Origin: SIG452 sp045541975
GTDB taxonomy: Bacteria > Bacillota > Clostridia > UMGS1840
DNA length: 47,448 nt
NCBI GenBank assembly: GCA_045541975.1
Contig: JAZQKB010000033.1
Location: 1-47,448 of the forward strand
Direction: 5' to 3'
The translations under genes and the position numbers were made by a program. The notes under the pieces were generated by a model that did not search any database, was not told the origin of the DNA, and saw only the letters and a list, made by a program, of their open reading frames with translations. Of this stretch, positions 17,364-25,821 are shown piece after piece; position 1 is the stretch's first letter; each line of letters opens with the position of its first letter.

Positions 17364-19265
17364 ATGAAACATTTACAACCAATCAAGTTAACACCTGCCT
17401 ATAAAGATTACCTTTGGGGTGGGGAAAAGCTTCGTACTGTGTATGGCAAAAAGACCGATATGTCACCCCTGGCAGAAAGCTGGGAATTAAGTTGCCACAA
17501 AGACGGTTTCAGTATCATTTCCGGCGGAGATTATGACGGGAAGACTTTGGATAGCTATATCAAAGAGTATCCCGAATGTCTTGGTACTCTTCGTAAATCT
17601 GATGAACTTCCCATTTTGATGAAACTGATTGATGCAAAAGATAACTTGAGTGTTCAGGTGCATCCTAATGATGAACAAGCAAAAGAATGGGAAAACCAGA
17701 ACGGAAAAACCGAAATGTGGTATGTGGTTCAGGCAGACAAGGGCGCAAAAATGACCTGCGGTATGAAGAAAACTGTTTCCAAAAAAGAATTGGCAGATGC
17801 TATCCGAAAAAATACCGTGGAAGAACTGTTGAACACCGTTTCTTCCAAAGCAGGGGATGTATTTTTTGTGGAAGCCGGAACTGTTCACGCAATCGGTGCC
17901 GGTAATGTGATTGCGGAAATCCAGCAGAATAGTAATGTTACTTACCGTTTATATGATTACAACCGCAAGGATAAAAACGGAAACACCAGAGAATTACATA
18001 TAGAAAAAGGCGTCAAAGCTGCAAACTGTGACGCAACCGAACCCCGTAAAATTCCGCTATGCTCCGACGGAACCAGACTGCTTGGCAGTTGTGAATACTT
18101 TGCAGTAAAAGAACTGAAGTTAACAAGCAAAAAAGAACTGTTTGTGGATGAAAAAAGCTATCAGGCATTGATGGTGGTAAAAGGCTCTGCAGAGCTTACA
18201 ACCGGTGAAAACACTATCACCATACATAAAGGCGAAACCGTATTTTTACCTGCTAATTTAGGAACATATACTCTTACGGGAAAAGCAACTATTTTGGTTA
18301 CCTCCAATCAGCCCGATTACTATATCGGTATCGATTTAGGCGGTACTAATATCGTTGCTGCTGTTGTGGACGAATATGGCACAATCTATGGCAGAGCATC
18401 CCGTAAAACCAATGCCCCAAGACCGTATCAGGAAATTTTAACCGATATGGCAGAATGTGCCAAAGAAGCCGCTATTGAAAGTGGCATTTCCTTTGATGAT
18501 ATCAAATCCGTTGGAATCGGTTGTCCCGGCGCTATTGAAAAGTCTACCGGAATGATTGAGTTTTCCAATAATTTAGATTTCTATGATGTTCCTGTTGTAA
18601 GCTATATGGAGAACTTACTTGGTAAGAAAATCTATGTAGAAAACGATGCCAATGCAGCTGCCTGGGGTGAATACCTTGCCGGAAGTGGAAAAGGTACCGA
18701 TAGTATGGTGATGATTACTCTTGGTACCGGAGTTGGAGGTGGCGTTGTAGAAAATGGTCGCCTGGTAACCGGTGCCTACGGCAAAGGTGCAGAACTTGGT
18801 CATATGGTAATCTATTTTGGCGGTGAAAAATGTACCTGCGGACGACGTGGTTGTTTTGAAGCCTATGCTTCTGCCACTGCTTTAATCAGAATGACCAAAG
18901 AAGCAATGAAGCAAAATCAAAGAAGCGATATGTGGGAGATTGCGGAAGGCAAACTTGCAAATGTCAACGGACAAACTGCATTCTTATCCAAAGACGGAAC
19001 GGGAAAAGATGTCCTTCGCCAATATTTGGGACAACTCTCTGAAGGTGTAGTAAACTTGGTTAACATCTTCCAACCGGAAATCCTTTGTATTGGTGGCGGT
19101 ATCAGCAATGCCGGTGAAAAAATCTTACGCCCCGTAAGAAATGCCATCAAGAAAAAATCTTTTGCCCGCCACGGAAAAAAGCAAACTGTAGCACAAATTG
19201 CAAAGCTTGCCAACGATGCCGGTATCATTGGTGCAGCACTTTTGTGGAAGAATGACGGTGAATAA
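17364..19265 (+). CDS. manA: mannose-6-phosphate isomerase fused to a ROK-family hexokinase
   Basis: 633 residues made of two full-length enzymes. Residues 1-318 are a class I phosphomannose isomerase of the short Bacillus type: Zn ligands can be placed at His100 in QVHPNDEQ, Glu117 in GKTEMWYVV and His175 in AGTVHAIGAG, followed by a small cupin domain. From about residue 319 a ROK kinase begins with DLGGTN (Asp324), later VENDANAAAWGE and the zinc motif CTCGRRGC. A start at 17364 is chosen because AAGGTG lies 7 bases upstream and homology starts there; an in-frame ATG at 17241 adds 41 unrelated hydrophobic residues. The fusion could convert a hexose such as mannose to mannose-6-P and then to fructose-6-P for the adjacent phosphofructokinase. 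A decayed copy lies at 25822-27159. Confidence 0.93.
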   Translation: MKHLQPIKLTPAYKDYLWGGEKLRTVYGKKTDMSPLAESWELSCHKDGFSIISGGDYDGKTLDSYIKEYPECLGTLRKSDELPILMKLIDAKDNLSVQVHPNDEQAKEWENQNGKTEMWYVVQADKGAKMTCGMKKTVSKKELADAIRKNTVEELLNTVSSKAGDVFFVEAGTVHAIGAGNVIAEIQQNSNVTYRLYDYNRKDKNGNTRELHIEKGVKAANCDATEPRKIPLCSDGTRLLGSCEYFAVKELKLTSKKELFVDEKSYQALMVVKGSAELTTGENTITIHKGETVFLPANLGTYTLTGKATILVTSNQPDYYIGIDLGGTNIVAAVVDEYGTIYGRASRKTNAPRPYQEILTDMAECAKEAAIESGISFDDIKSVGIGCPGAIEKSTGMIEFSNNLDFYDVPVVSYMENLLGKKIYVENDANAAAWGEYLAGSGKGTDSMVMITLGTGVGGGVVENGRLVTGAYGKGAELGHMVIYFGGEKCTCGRRGCFEAYASATALIRMTKEAMKQNQRSDMWEIAEGKLANVNGQTAFLSKDGTGKDVLRQYLGQLSEGVVNLVNIFQPEILCIGGGISNAGEKILRPVRNAIKKKSFARHGKKQTVAQIAKLANDAGIIGAALLWKNDGE

Positions 19266-19268
19266 AAA

Positions 19269-19349
19269 ATGAAACATAAGAAAATTCGGAATTGTGAAAT
19301 CTGTGGCATCTACCATTACATTTTTTATATGGAGATTTGTTTTCCATAG
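19269..19349 (+). pseudogene. truncated copy of the small zinc-finger gene
   Basis: Starts 3 bases after the ManA-ROK stop and reads MKHKKIRNCEICG, matching the first residues of the intact 81-residue protein at 27163-27408. The match ends at about 19305, after which the frame continues for 13 unrelated residues to a TAG at 19347-19349. This marks the left edge of inserted DNA. Confidence 0.8.
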
Positions 19350-19350
19350 A

Positions 19351-19379
19351 TTGGCAAACGTGAGGAGGTGTGTTATAAT
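19351..19379 (+). promoter_or_regulatory. sigma-A promoter of the surface-protein island
   Basis: TTGGCA at 19351-19356, a 17-base spacer and a perfect TATAAT at 19374-19379. It lies 55 bases before the start at 19435, just inside the inserted segment. Confidence 0.75.
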
Positions 19380-19434
19380 AATATGGGATAGTATATTCAT
19401 ATCAAAAGTTATAAAATAGGGAGGAATGTAATCA

Positions 19435-20094
19435 ATGAAAAGAGTTTATTTCGCGTTAATTTTGAGTTTAGCAATGATATGTATGAATAGTGTATTTGCT
19501 ATTGCGGAGACCGGCAATTATACTGCCGGAAGGAATTCATATACGGACAGTATAACTGACGGAGCACAAACAGTTATAATTTACAAGGGCGGACAGAATG
19601 ATGCTATCACAGCTGATAACATTTATTACATGAATCAGGCTGTCTCCGAAAGCGGATTTTCCAATTTGGAAATGATGATGAAGCTTGATGCACCTGCAGG
19701 TGAGTATACCCTTGTAACAGGCACAGATGGGAAAATGACAACCTTTACTATTTCCCAGGCTCAGTCAGTGATTGTGGGAAGTGAGGAGCTGGACTTTTTA
19801 GGAGTAGGGGAAAAGGATTCGACCTATTCTGTTGCATATGTAGCCAACACAAAATCCTCATTAACTGAAGATTCTAAGATTCATATGCTTTATGGTGAAA
19901 AGCTGTATACCACAAATTTGTATGGAGAACATTCAATAATCAATTGGATTTTTGACCCCGTATTCTATACGGATGTACAAGGCGAGCAACGATCTATATT
20001 TGCAATTCAGATTAATGGTGTTAGTGGAGACTATGTTTCTGTTGGTGAAGATGGAAGTGTGACACCAAAATTCAAATTGTATTTAGAAGAATAA
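19435..20094 (+). CDS. secreted protein of unknown function
   Basis: 219 residues. A signal peptide is clear: MKR, a hydrophobic core to about residue 20, then SVFAIAE with likely cleavage near residue 22-25. The mature part has alternating beta-like segments, few charged clusters, no cysteines and no recognised motif. There is no SLH, LPXTG or lipobox anchor. SD GGGAGGA at 19422-19428 precedes the start, with a strong promoter at 19351-19379. The following gene, 53 bases on, is also secreted and is followed by an SLH protein, which suggests a surface-exposed set. I do not recognise the family. Confidence 0.75.
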   Translation: MKRVYFALILSLAMICMNSVFAIAETGNYTAGRNSYTDSITDGAQTVIIYKGGQNDAITADNIYYMNQAVSESGFSNLEMMMKLDAPAGEYTLVTGTDGKMTTFTISQAQSVIVGSEELDFLGVGEKDSTYSVAYVANTKSSLTEDSKIHMLYGEKLYTTNLYGEHSIINWIFDPVFYTDVQGEQRSIFAIQINGVSGDYVSVGEDGSVTPKFKLYLEE

Positions 20095-20147
20095 ATCAGA
20101 CATCGCTAAAATATAAAGTATATATTTTATATGAAAGGAAATATATT

Positions 20148-22655
20148 ATGAGAAAAGTGCTCATAAAATTAACGAGTGTTATTTTAACACTGACATTGAT
20201 GATTAGTTTGTTGGCTATGCCGACTTTTGCGGTAACAGATGATAATACTTCGACGAAAGTCAGTATAAAAATAAATGATATAAAGAACAATGTTGTTAAT
20301 ATTACTGCATCGGCAGAAAAGAAGGCAACCATTATTCTTGCATCCTATAAGGATAGTAAAATTATCGAGATAGAACATGCTGGCAGAACCTTGTCTGCAG
20401 GAACTGAGGATTATACAATTGAAAACTTCGAAAAAGGCGACTGCGATGTAGTTAAAGCATATGTGTGGGATGCAGATATCAGTAGAATTTTACCTCTTTG
20501 CGAATCTTTGAGTGAGCTTCAGCTTTCTGCTTCCGGTTCAGTGGAAGTGGGTGGCAATCTTCCTGAGGCAGGTGTTCAGATTCAAACAGAAAACGGAATA
20601 ACAGCAGATATTCCAAAGGATGTTCTTCTTGAAGAAAACACAACCGAGTTGACGCTAACTGTTTCTTCATTGGAAGACACGAACAGCAATATCACAGTCG
20701 GCACCGATGAAAATTTGTTGTCACTTGATGTTCATATTAAAGGTATTTCAAAGAAAAATACTGTTCCTATCACTGTTGATTTGGGTGCTGCTCTTGCAAA
20801 AGGATTGAACAGTACATCAATCAAGCTTTATCATGTTGAAGATGGCGAAACAATTCAGATGACTTATGTTGCCAACGATGCAGAATTTACCAAACACAAC
20901 CAGTTTAAATATGACCCTGAAACAGGTCGTGTTGTCCTTTACCTTGCAACATTCAGTGAAATTGTTACGGTTATAAACGAAGTGAATGCATGGGCGGGTG
21001 GCGTTGACACCTCATGGTATACCAAGGACGAAAATGCCACAGACTTCACAATTTCAAACGCAGATCAGTTTGCCGGTCTGGGTGCATTGGTATGCGAAGG
21101 CGAAACTTTTGAGAAAAAAACAATCGTTCTCACAAATGACATCAATATGGGTGGCGAAGGCTATATGGTTGATGGCAAACTCCAATTCTATCCAATCGGT
21201 TATACAAAAGATGGATATCAGGGAGCATTTATGGGAACCTTTGATGGTGCAGGACATAAAATTTCCAATGTCCGTCAGAGAACATGGGATATGCTCGGAA
21301 CTTACGAAGGAATTTACTACAACGCAGCGATGGGTGTGTTCGGTTATGTTAAAAATGCGACAATCAAGAATCTGACTATTGACAACTTCTCTTGTGAATC
21401 CGAATTTGGAACTGCAGGTGTTGTTGCAAACTGTGCAGATGGTACTTGTAATTTTGAGAACATTGCAATAATCAACTGTAAACCGTATACCTACAACAAT
21501 AACTGTGCAGGTATTTTGTCAACAGACGGTGGTGATGCAGGAAATGAGTTCTACTTCAAAAACATCACAATCGACAACACCAACACGATTGGTGCTTTGT
21601 GGGGCACATGGGATGGCATCTGTTCCGGTATTATGTGTAGTCTAAAAGCAGGCACTAAGGTTAATATGGAAAACTGCCATGTTGCCGCAAAGCTTGATGT
21701 ATACAACGATGTTTGCGGAAATTATCAGTATTACTGGTATCGTTACAGCGGTATGCTTATCGGTCGTGTTCGCAACACAATCAAATGGAATGGCTATGAT
21801 ATTCCTGATCTGTCAAATGTTACTGCAAAAAATTGTACAGTAAACTTTGGCGATTGGAATGACTACTATTACTGCGAAATCGAAGCTAACACACAAGCCT
21901 CATACACAGAAGATTATCAGATGAGTCGTTTGACCAAGGTTAAGAGTGTGGAAGGAAATGTTGTTACATATCTGGATGGCACTACCGAAACCATCACAGG
22001 TGAAGGTTATCGTCACTTTGTTGTAGTTCCAGACAGCACAGATCCGGAAAACGCAACCTGCTATCACTTCAAGGATGGTGAAGTTTATAATCACACCGCC
22101 AACGAGGATAAGCAGCATATTTATCTCCCCTTCAACCAGCTTTTCACAGGCTCAGGCTGGGGAATCAGAGGAATAGATATGGAAGACCTCGGTATTGAAG
22201 GTATCACAATTGAAGGTAAGGTTGATGTTGATCAGGGCGAAGACAAGAGTGTATGTAAATTCGAGGCAAAATTAGAAGATAATGATGTTATAAGCAATAC
22301 CAGGTTGCATACTATCGGAGATTTATTCAAAGATGTTGCGCCTGATAATCTCCCCATCAACGATTCATCTGTTATGGTATCAATCACCTCGGCAGAAACG
22401 GGAGAGCTTGCAGGAACTTATACTCCGAATACTGACGATTGGACTAAGGGTACAATTTTATTCAAGGAGGATTTTGAAGGCGAAGTTAAGATAACCATTC
22501 AAGATTATCAGTTCTGTACTCCGACAACTCTTAATCTGTATGTTTCGGACGACATTATTGATATTATTGATGCTTTCAACAAAAAAAATCAAAACACAAA
22601 TGTCGGCATCATAGATTTCCATGAATTCTTGAATAAAGAAGTAGTCTTTCAATAA
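20148..22655 (+). CDS. large secreted surface protein with GLUG-like beta-solenoid region
   Basis: 835 residues with a signal peptide (basic MRK, hydrophobic core, cleavage near AMPTFA, residue 27). Residues about 30-280 form Ig- or cadherin-like beta domains. Residues about 280-450 are a beta-solenoid of the type seen in Firmicute surface proteins with GLUG-like repeats: a WAGGVDTSWY entry, ISNADQFAGLGALV, TNDINMGG, then GTFDGAGHKISNV and VFGYVKNATIKNLTI. The C-terminal 250 residues contain no SLH domains or sortase signal. The fold suggests adhesion or a carbohydrate-binding role, not proven. SD AAAGGAAA before 20148. A terminator-like hairpin at 22683-22710 follows. Confidence 0.8.
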   Translation: MRKVLIKLTSVILTLTLMISLLAMPTFAVTDDNTSTKVSIKINDIKNNVVNITASAEKKATIILASYKDSKIIEIEHAGRTLSAGTEDYTIENFEKGDCDVVKAYVWDADISRILPLCESLSELQLSASGSVEVGGNLPEAGVQIQTENGITADIPKDVLLEENTTELTLTVSSLEDTNSNITVGTDENLLSLDVHIKGISKKNTVPITVDLGAALAKGLNSTSIKLYHVEDGETIQMTYVANDAEFTKHNQFKYDPETGRVVLYLATFSEIVTVINEVNAWAGGVDTSWYTKDENATDFTISNADQFAGLGALVCEGETFEKKTIVLTNDINMGGEGYMVDGKLQFYPIGYTKDGYQGAFMGTFDGAGHKISNVRQRTWDMLGTYEGIYYNAAMGVFGYVKNATIKNLTIDNFSCESEFGTAGVVANCADGTCNFENIAIINCKPYTYNNNCAGILSTDGGDAGNEFYFKNITIDNTNTIGALWGTWDGICSGIMCSLKAGTKVNMENCHVAAKLDVYNDVCGNYQYYWYRYSGMLIGRVRNTIKWNGYDIPDLSNVTAKNCTVNFGDWNDYYYCEIEANTQASYTEDYQMSRLTKVKSVEGNVVTYLDGTTETITGEGYRHFVVVPDSTDPENATCYHFKDGEVYNHTANEDKQHIYLPFNQLFTGSGWGIRGIDMEDLGIEGITIEGKVDVDQGEDKSVCKFEAKLEDNDVISNTRLHTIGDLFKDVAPDNLPINDSSVMVSITSAETGELAGTYTPNTDDWTKGTILFKEDFEGEVKITIQDYQFCTPTTLNLYVSDDIIDIIDAFNKKNQNTNVGIIDFHEFLNKEVVFQ

Positions 22656-22682
22656 GATTAATCCGTAAATATGTTGGTTTTT

Positions 22683-22710
22683 TCAGGCGGTTATTTTTAT
22701 AACCGCCTGA
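22683..22710 (+). terminator. hairpin after the large surface protein
   Basis: Perfect 12-bp stem (22683-22694 with 22699-22710) and a TTTT loop. The downstream T-run is weak, so partial read-through into the SLH gene at 22737 is possible. Confidence 0.55.
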
Positions 22711-22736
22711 AGTTTCATACAAAGGAGAGTTATATT

Positions 22737-23330
22737 ATGATTACAAAATGCGTCCGCTTATTCTTGATAGTAAGCATTATATTTTCAATAATTTCCTTCG
22801 GGGAGGTATTTGCTTTTGAAACCCCTTCTTCAAACGATATCCCCGAAAAAAATATGACACGAGCTATGTTTGTAACCGCTCTCGGCAGCTTTGCAAATGC
22901 AGAAGTTTACAAGGATGCAAAAACCGTATTTACTGATCTTGAAGAGGATAGCTGGTATGTCCCATACATTGAGTGGGCGAGCAGAAATGGTATTATAAAA
23001 GGAGTAACAGAAAGCAAATTTATGCCTGACGCTGCCATTACAAGAGAGCAGGCTGCTGTTATTATAAGCCGTTACTTAATAAATGAAGGCTATGCTCTTG
23101 TTGCTGATGAAGCAATAGATTTTGTCGATGCAGACAGTATTTCAGAGTATGCTGAAAAGGATGTCTCAAGGTGCTGTAATGCAGGTATATTCAATGGCAA
23201 TCCTGACAACACTTTTCTTCCTCTTGCTAACATTACAAGTGCGGAGACGGCTACAGTTTTCACAAATATTGCAAACTATGTGAGGCTTAACAGTAAAACA
23301 ACTGTATTCAACAATGCTGACGAAGGATAA
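22737..23330 (+). CDS. short SLH-domain cell-wall-binding protein
   Basis: 197 residues: a signal peptide (to about residue 27, ending SFGEVFAF) and then almost only S-layer-homology repeats. One SLH repeat reads FTDLEEDSWYVPYIEWASRNG followed within the same repeat by an ITREQAAVIISRYL core; a second reads FVDADSISEYAE and CCNAGIFNGNPD; a partial first repeat opens with MTRAMFVTALG. SLH repeats bind pyruvylated secondary wall polymers. The start at 22737 is chosen because AAAGGAGAG lies 9 bases upstream; an in-frame ATG at 22671 would run through the hairpin at 22683-22710. The protein has wall anchors but little other domain, so it might anchor the preceding secreted proteins non-covalently, or be the truncated anchor of a once larger protein. 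Confidence 0.85.
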   Translation: MITKCVRLFLIVSIIFSIISFGEVFAFETPSSNDIPEKNMTRAMFVTALGSFANAEVYKDAKTVFTDLEEDSWYVPYIEWASRNGIIKGVTESKFMPDAAITREQAAVIISRYLINEGYALVADEAIDFVDADSISEYAEKDVSRCCNAGIFNGNPDNTFLPLANITSAETATVFTNIANYVRLNSKTTVFNNADEG

Positions 23331-23332
23331 AG

Positions 23333-23727
23333 TTGGCTCTTGTTTTAAAAGCAATCCAAAATAAAATATCTTCTTACGTGTTATGTTGAAGAGATATGTG
23401 AAATTACAGTTCCTTATGATAAAGTAATTATAGTGCTCAGTCATCACTATATGCTAGCCGGAGGATTTGGAAATAATAGAGAAGGACATTGTTCCTCAAC
23501 AATCTGGGCAACACATCTTGTTGAAAAAGAAAAAGCAATTTTTGTTAACTAGGGGCTACAGTATATCGCAGAAGATTATTATCCTCGTGCTTATACTTTT
23601 ATAAACATGAATCAACCGATAAATGAGGACAGTATAAAAGGTTGCAGCAGAAAAAATATGTGGAGAAACTGAGTTTACAGGTAAAGCTAGACTAAACCTT
23701 AAGAAAAAATATAAGGAACTAAGATAA
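23333..23727 (+). pseudogene. decayed coding sequence, possibly the C-terminus of a GH3-type protein
   Basis: The region encodes protein-like sequence in several frames that can only be joined by crossing a frameshift near 23382, a TAG at 23550-23552 and a second frameshift near 23640, ending at TAA 23725-23727. Conceptual pieces include VIIVLSHHYMLAGG, DYYPRAYTFINMNQP and KICGETEFTGKARLNL. The last resembles the C-terminal end of GH3 / NagZ-like second domains (a pattern of GE followed by GKLPV), but this is a weak memory-based match. No start codon with a ribosome site is visible. Confidence 0.55.
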
Positions 23728-23748
23728 GAAAATTAAAGAGGGGAAACT

Positions 23749-25800
23749 ATGATAAATTATTCAAATATCACAACTTTATATGTTTCACAAAAATATGGCA
23801 GTGACAGCGAAACCGGATTTTATCCTGAAAAAAGATCAGATTTAAAGGGCCCTCTGAAATCTATTGAAGAGGCTTTGAAAAAAGTGAGTCAGCTAAGGGA
23901 GTTTAATTTCTTTCAGCCTATAGAAATAGTGATGCTTGATGATATTTATTTTGTCACAAAGCCAATTGAGATCGATGAAAAGATTTATGATGTCACTATT
24001 TCAAGCAATAATAAAACCGTTATTTCCGGTGGTAAAAAGATAGAGAACTTCAAAGAAGATGTATTTAACGGTGTGAAGTGCTTAAGTGCTGAAATTGAAG
24101 GAATTGATGAAGGCTTTTGGTTTACCGATTTTTATGTCGATAATAAAAGAGCAGATTTTACCTCGTATCCGAAAGATGGGACTCTTCTTCAGGCACAGGA
24201 TGTTGAAAACAAAGGTATAAAGCTTGCAGATTCTTCTAAATGGTTCATTGCAAATAAACAAGATATAAATGTTTTTAAAAATTTTAGGAATTTTAACGAT
24301 TGTTTTATCAGTTATAATCATTATTGGGTAGATGAGCATACTCCAATTGAAAGCTACGATTTAGAGAGCGGAAAAATTACTTTTAAATATCGTTCTCGTT
24401 TTACGATTGAGCTCACGCATCCTGCAAGCGCAATTGAATATAAGGTTGAAAATGTTGCGGAAATGTTTTCGGAAAAAAATGAGTGGTACCTTGATAGGAT
24501 AACGAAAAAGGTTTACTATATTCCGAGAAATGAAGAACAGACAGCCGAAAATATTACTGCGTATGCACCGCTTACTGGTAAACTTTTTATAATAAAAGGT
24601 AAAAAAGATAAAAAAGTATGTAATATAAGATTCTCTAATCTTTTATTTGCAAATACAAAAGGTGATTACAGAAGTATTTATAAAGAAACTGATTATGTTA
24701 ATTTTGAGCATGTAATTGATGAAATAGGATTCTCTTCTGATATTCAGTCTGTTTGCTATGCTCACGGTTCCATAGAATTTTATCACGCTCATAATTGTTT
24801 TATAGAAAACTGCATACTTAAAAATCTAGGTGTACATGCGATCACTGTTAATGAAGGCTGTAGTCGCATACATATCTGTGACAATGATTTCTATGATTTA
24901 GGTGCAGGTGCGGTTAAGATAAGTGGTGGTTCTTTCGGCTGCGAAAAAGAAAATGAAACCTATGGGAATGTGATTAAGAATAACTATATTACAGACAGCG
25001 GAAATCGTTATTTTGCTGCTTGCGGAATACTTGTAATGCACTCTTATGAAAATACAATCTCAAACAATGAAATTTCTTACCAGTATTATACCGGGATTTC
25101 AGTCGGATGGGTATGGGGATATGACGACAGTATTACAAAAGATAATCTTATTGAGAAAAACTATATTCACCATATCGGACAAGGTCAGTTGTCTGATATG
25201 GGTGGAGTTTATTTGCTCGGCAAGCAAAGAGGAACTATTGTAAGAAATAACATAATTCACGACATAAAAAGTAAGCACTATGGTGGTTGGGCACTTTATA
25301 CAGACGAGGGAAGCAGTTATGTAGTGTTGGAAAACAATATCTGCTACAATACATCTGGAAATTTATATCATCACCATTTTGGAACATATAATGTGGCGAA
25401 GAATAATATATTTGCAAAATCGGTGGATGAGCCTGTTAAAGTAACTAGAAATGATTATACGACGGGCATTGTTTTTGAAAGAAATATTATTGTATCAGAT
25501 AATACTGCTTCATTTCTTACTGGGTATGGAAAAGAGCAGGCAGGTCATACGGGAATGATGTTTTCTAAAGACAATATCCTTTTTGACTATAATAAAGAAA
25601 CATATATTTTAGAAATTAATGACAAAAAATACACCCAAAAAGAAGCTTCAGAACTACTTGGGTTTGATGTGGGAAGTGTTGTAGCTGACCCGTTGTTTAC
25701 AGATTTTGAAAACAATAATTTTGAACTCAAAGAAAATTCTCCTGCATTTAAAATTGGTTTTAGGAAAATAGATATCAATGATGTAGGTGTAAAAAGATAA
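23749..25800 (+). CDS. right-handed parallel beta-helix protein, candidate glycoside hydrolase (GH141/GH120-like)
   Basis: 683 residues, no signal peptide. An N-terminal YVSQKYGSDSETGF segment followed by GPLKSIEEALKKV is the usual opening of parallel beta-helix carbohydrate enzymes. An inserted region has NEWYLDRITKKVYYIP, a segment I associate with GH141/GH120-like beta-helix enzymes. From about residue 320 onwards runs of N, I and V (for example IENCILKNLGVHAITV) mark helix coils. Catalytic residues cannot be named with confidence. SD AGAGGGGAA before 23749. It is the last gene of the inserted island. A cytoplasmic location would fit processing of imported oligosaccharides like the enzymes of the 703-15245 operon. 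Confidence 0.75.
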   Translation: MINYSNITTLYVSQKYGSDSETGFYPEKRSDLKGPLKSIEEALKKVSQLREFNFFQPIEIVMLDDIYFVTKPIEIDEKIYDVTISSNNKTVISGGKKIENFKEDVFNGVKCLSAEIEGIDEGFWFTDFYVDNKRADFTSYPKDGTLLQAQDVENKGIKLADSSKWFIANKQDINVFKNFRNFNDCFISYNHYWVDEHTPIESYDLESGKITFKYRSRFTIELTHPASAIEYKVENVAEMFSEKNEWYLDRITKKVYYIPRNEEQTAENITAYAPLTGKLFIIKGKKDKKVCNIRFSNLLFANTKGDYRSIYKETDYVNFEHVIDEIGFSSDIQSVCYAHGSIEFYHAHNCFIENCILKNLGVHAITVNEGCSRIHICDNDFYDLGAGAVKISGGSFGCEKENETYGNVIKNNYITDSGNRYFAACGILVMHSYENTISNNEISYQYYTGISVGWVWGYDDSITKDNLIEKNYIHHIGQGQLSDMGGVYLLGKQRGTIVRNNIIHDIKSKHYGGWALYTDEGSSYVVLENNICYNTSGNLYHHHFGTYNVAKNNIFAKSVDEPVKVTRNDYTTGIVFERNIIVSDNTASFLTGYGKEQAGHTGMMFSKDNILFDYNKETYILEINDKKYTQKEASELLGFDVGSVVADPLFTDFENNNFELKENSPAFKIGFRKIDINDVGVKR

Positions 25801-25821
25801 AACTTTAGGAAAGGCGTGAAA

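Noticed and set aside
22671..22736. Earlier start of the short SLH protein
   Set aside because: The extension runs through a 12-bp hairpin, and the ATG at 22737 has both a strong SD and a normal signal peptide.
23166..23447. Minus-strand open frame opposite the SLH gene
   Set aside because: It is antisense to SLH codons and to the decayed gene, with no ribosome site.
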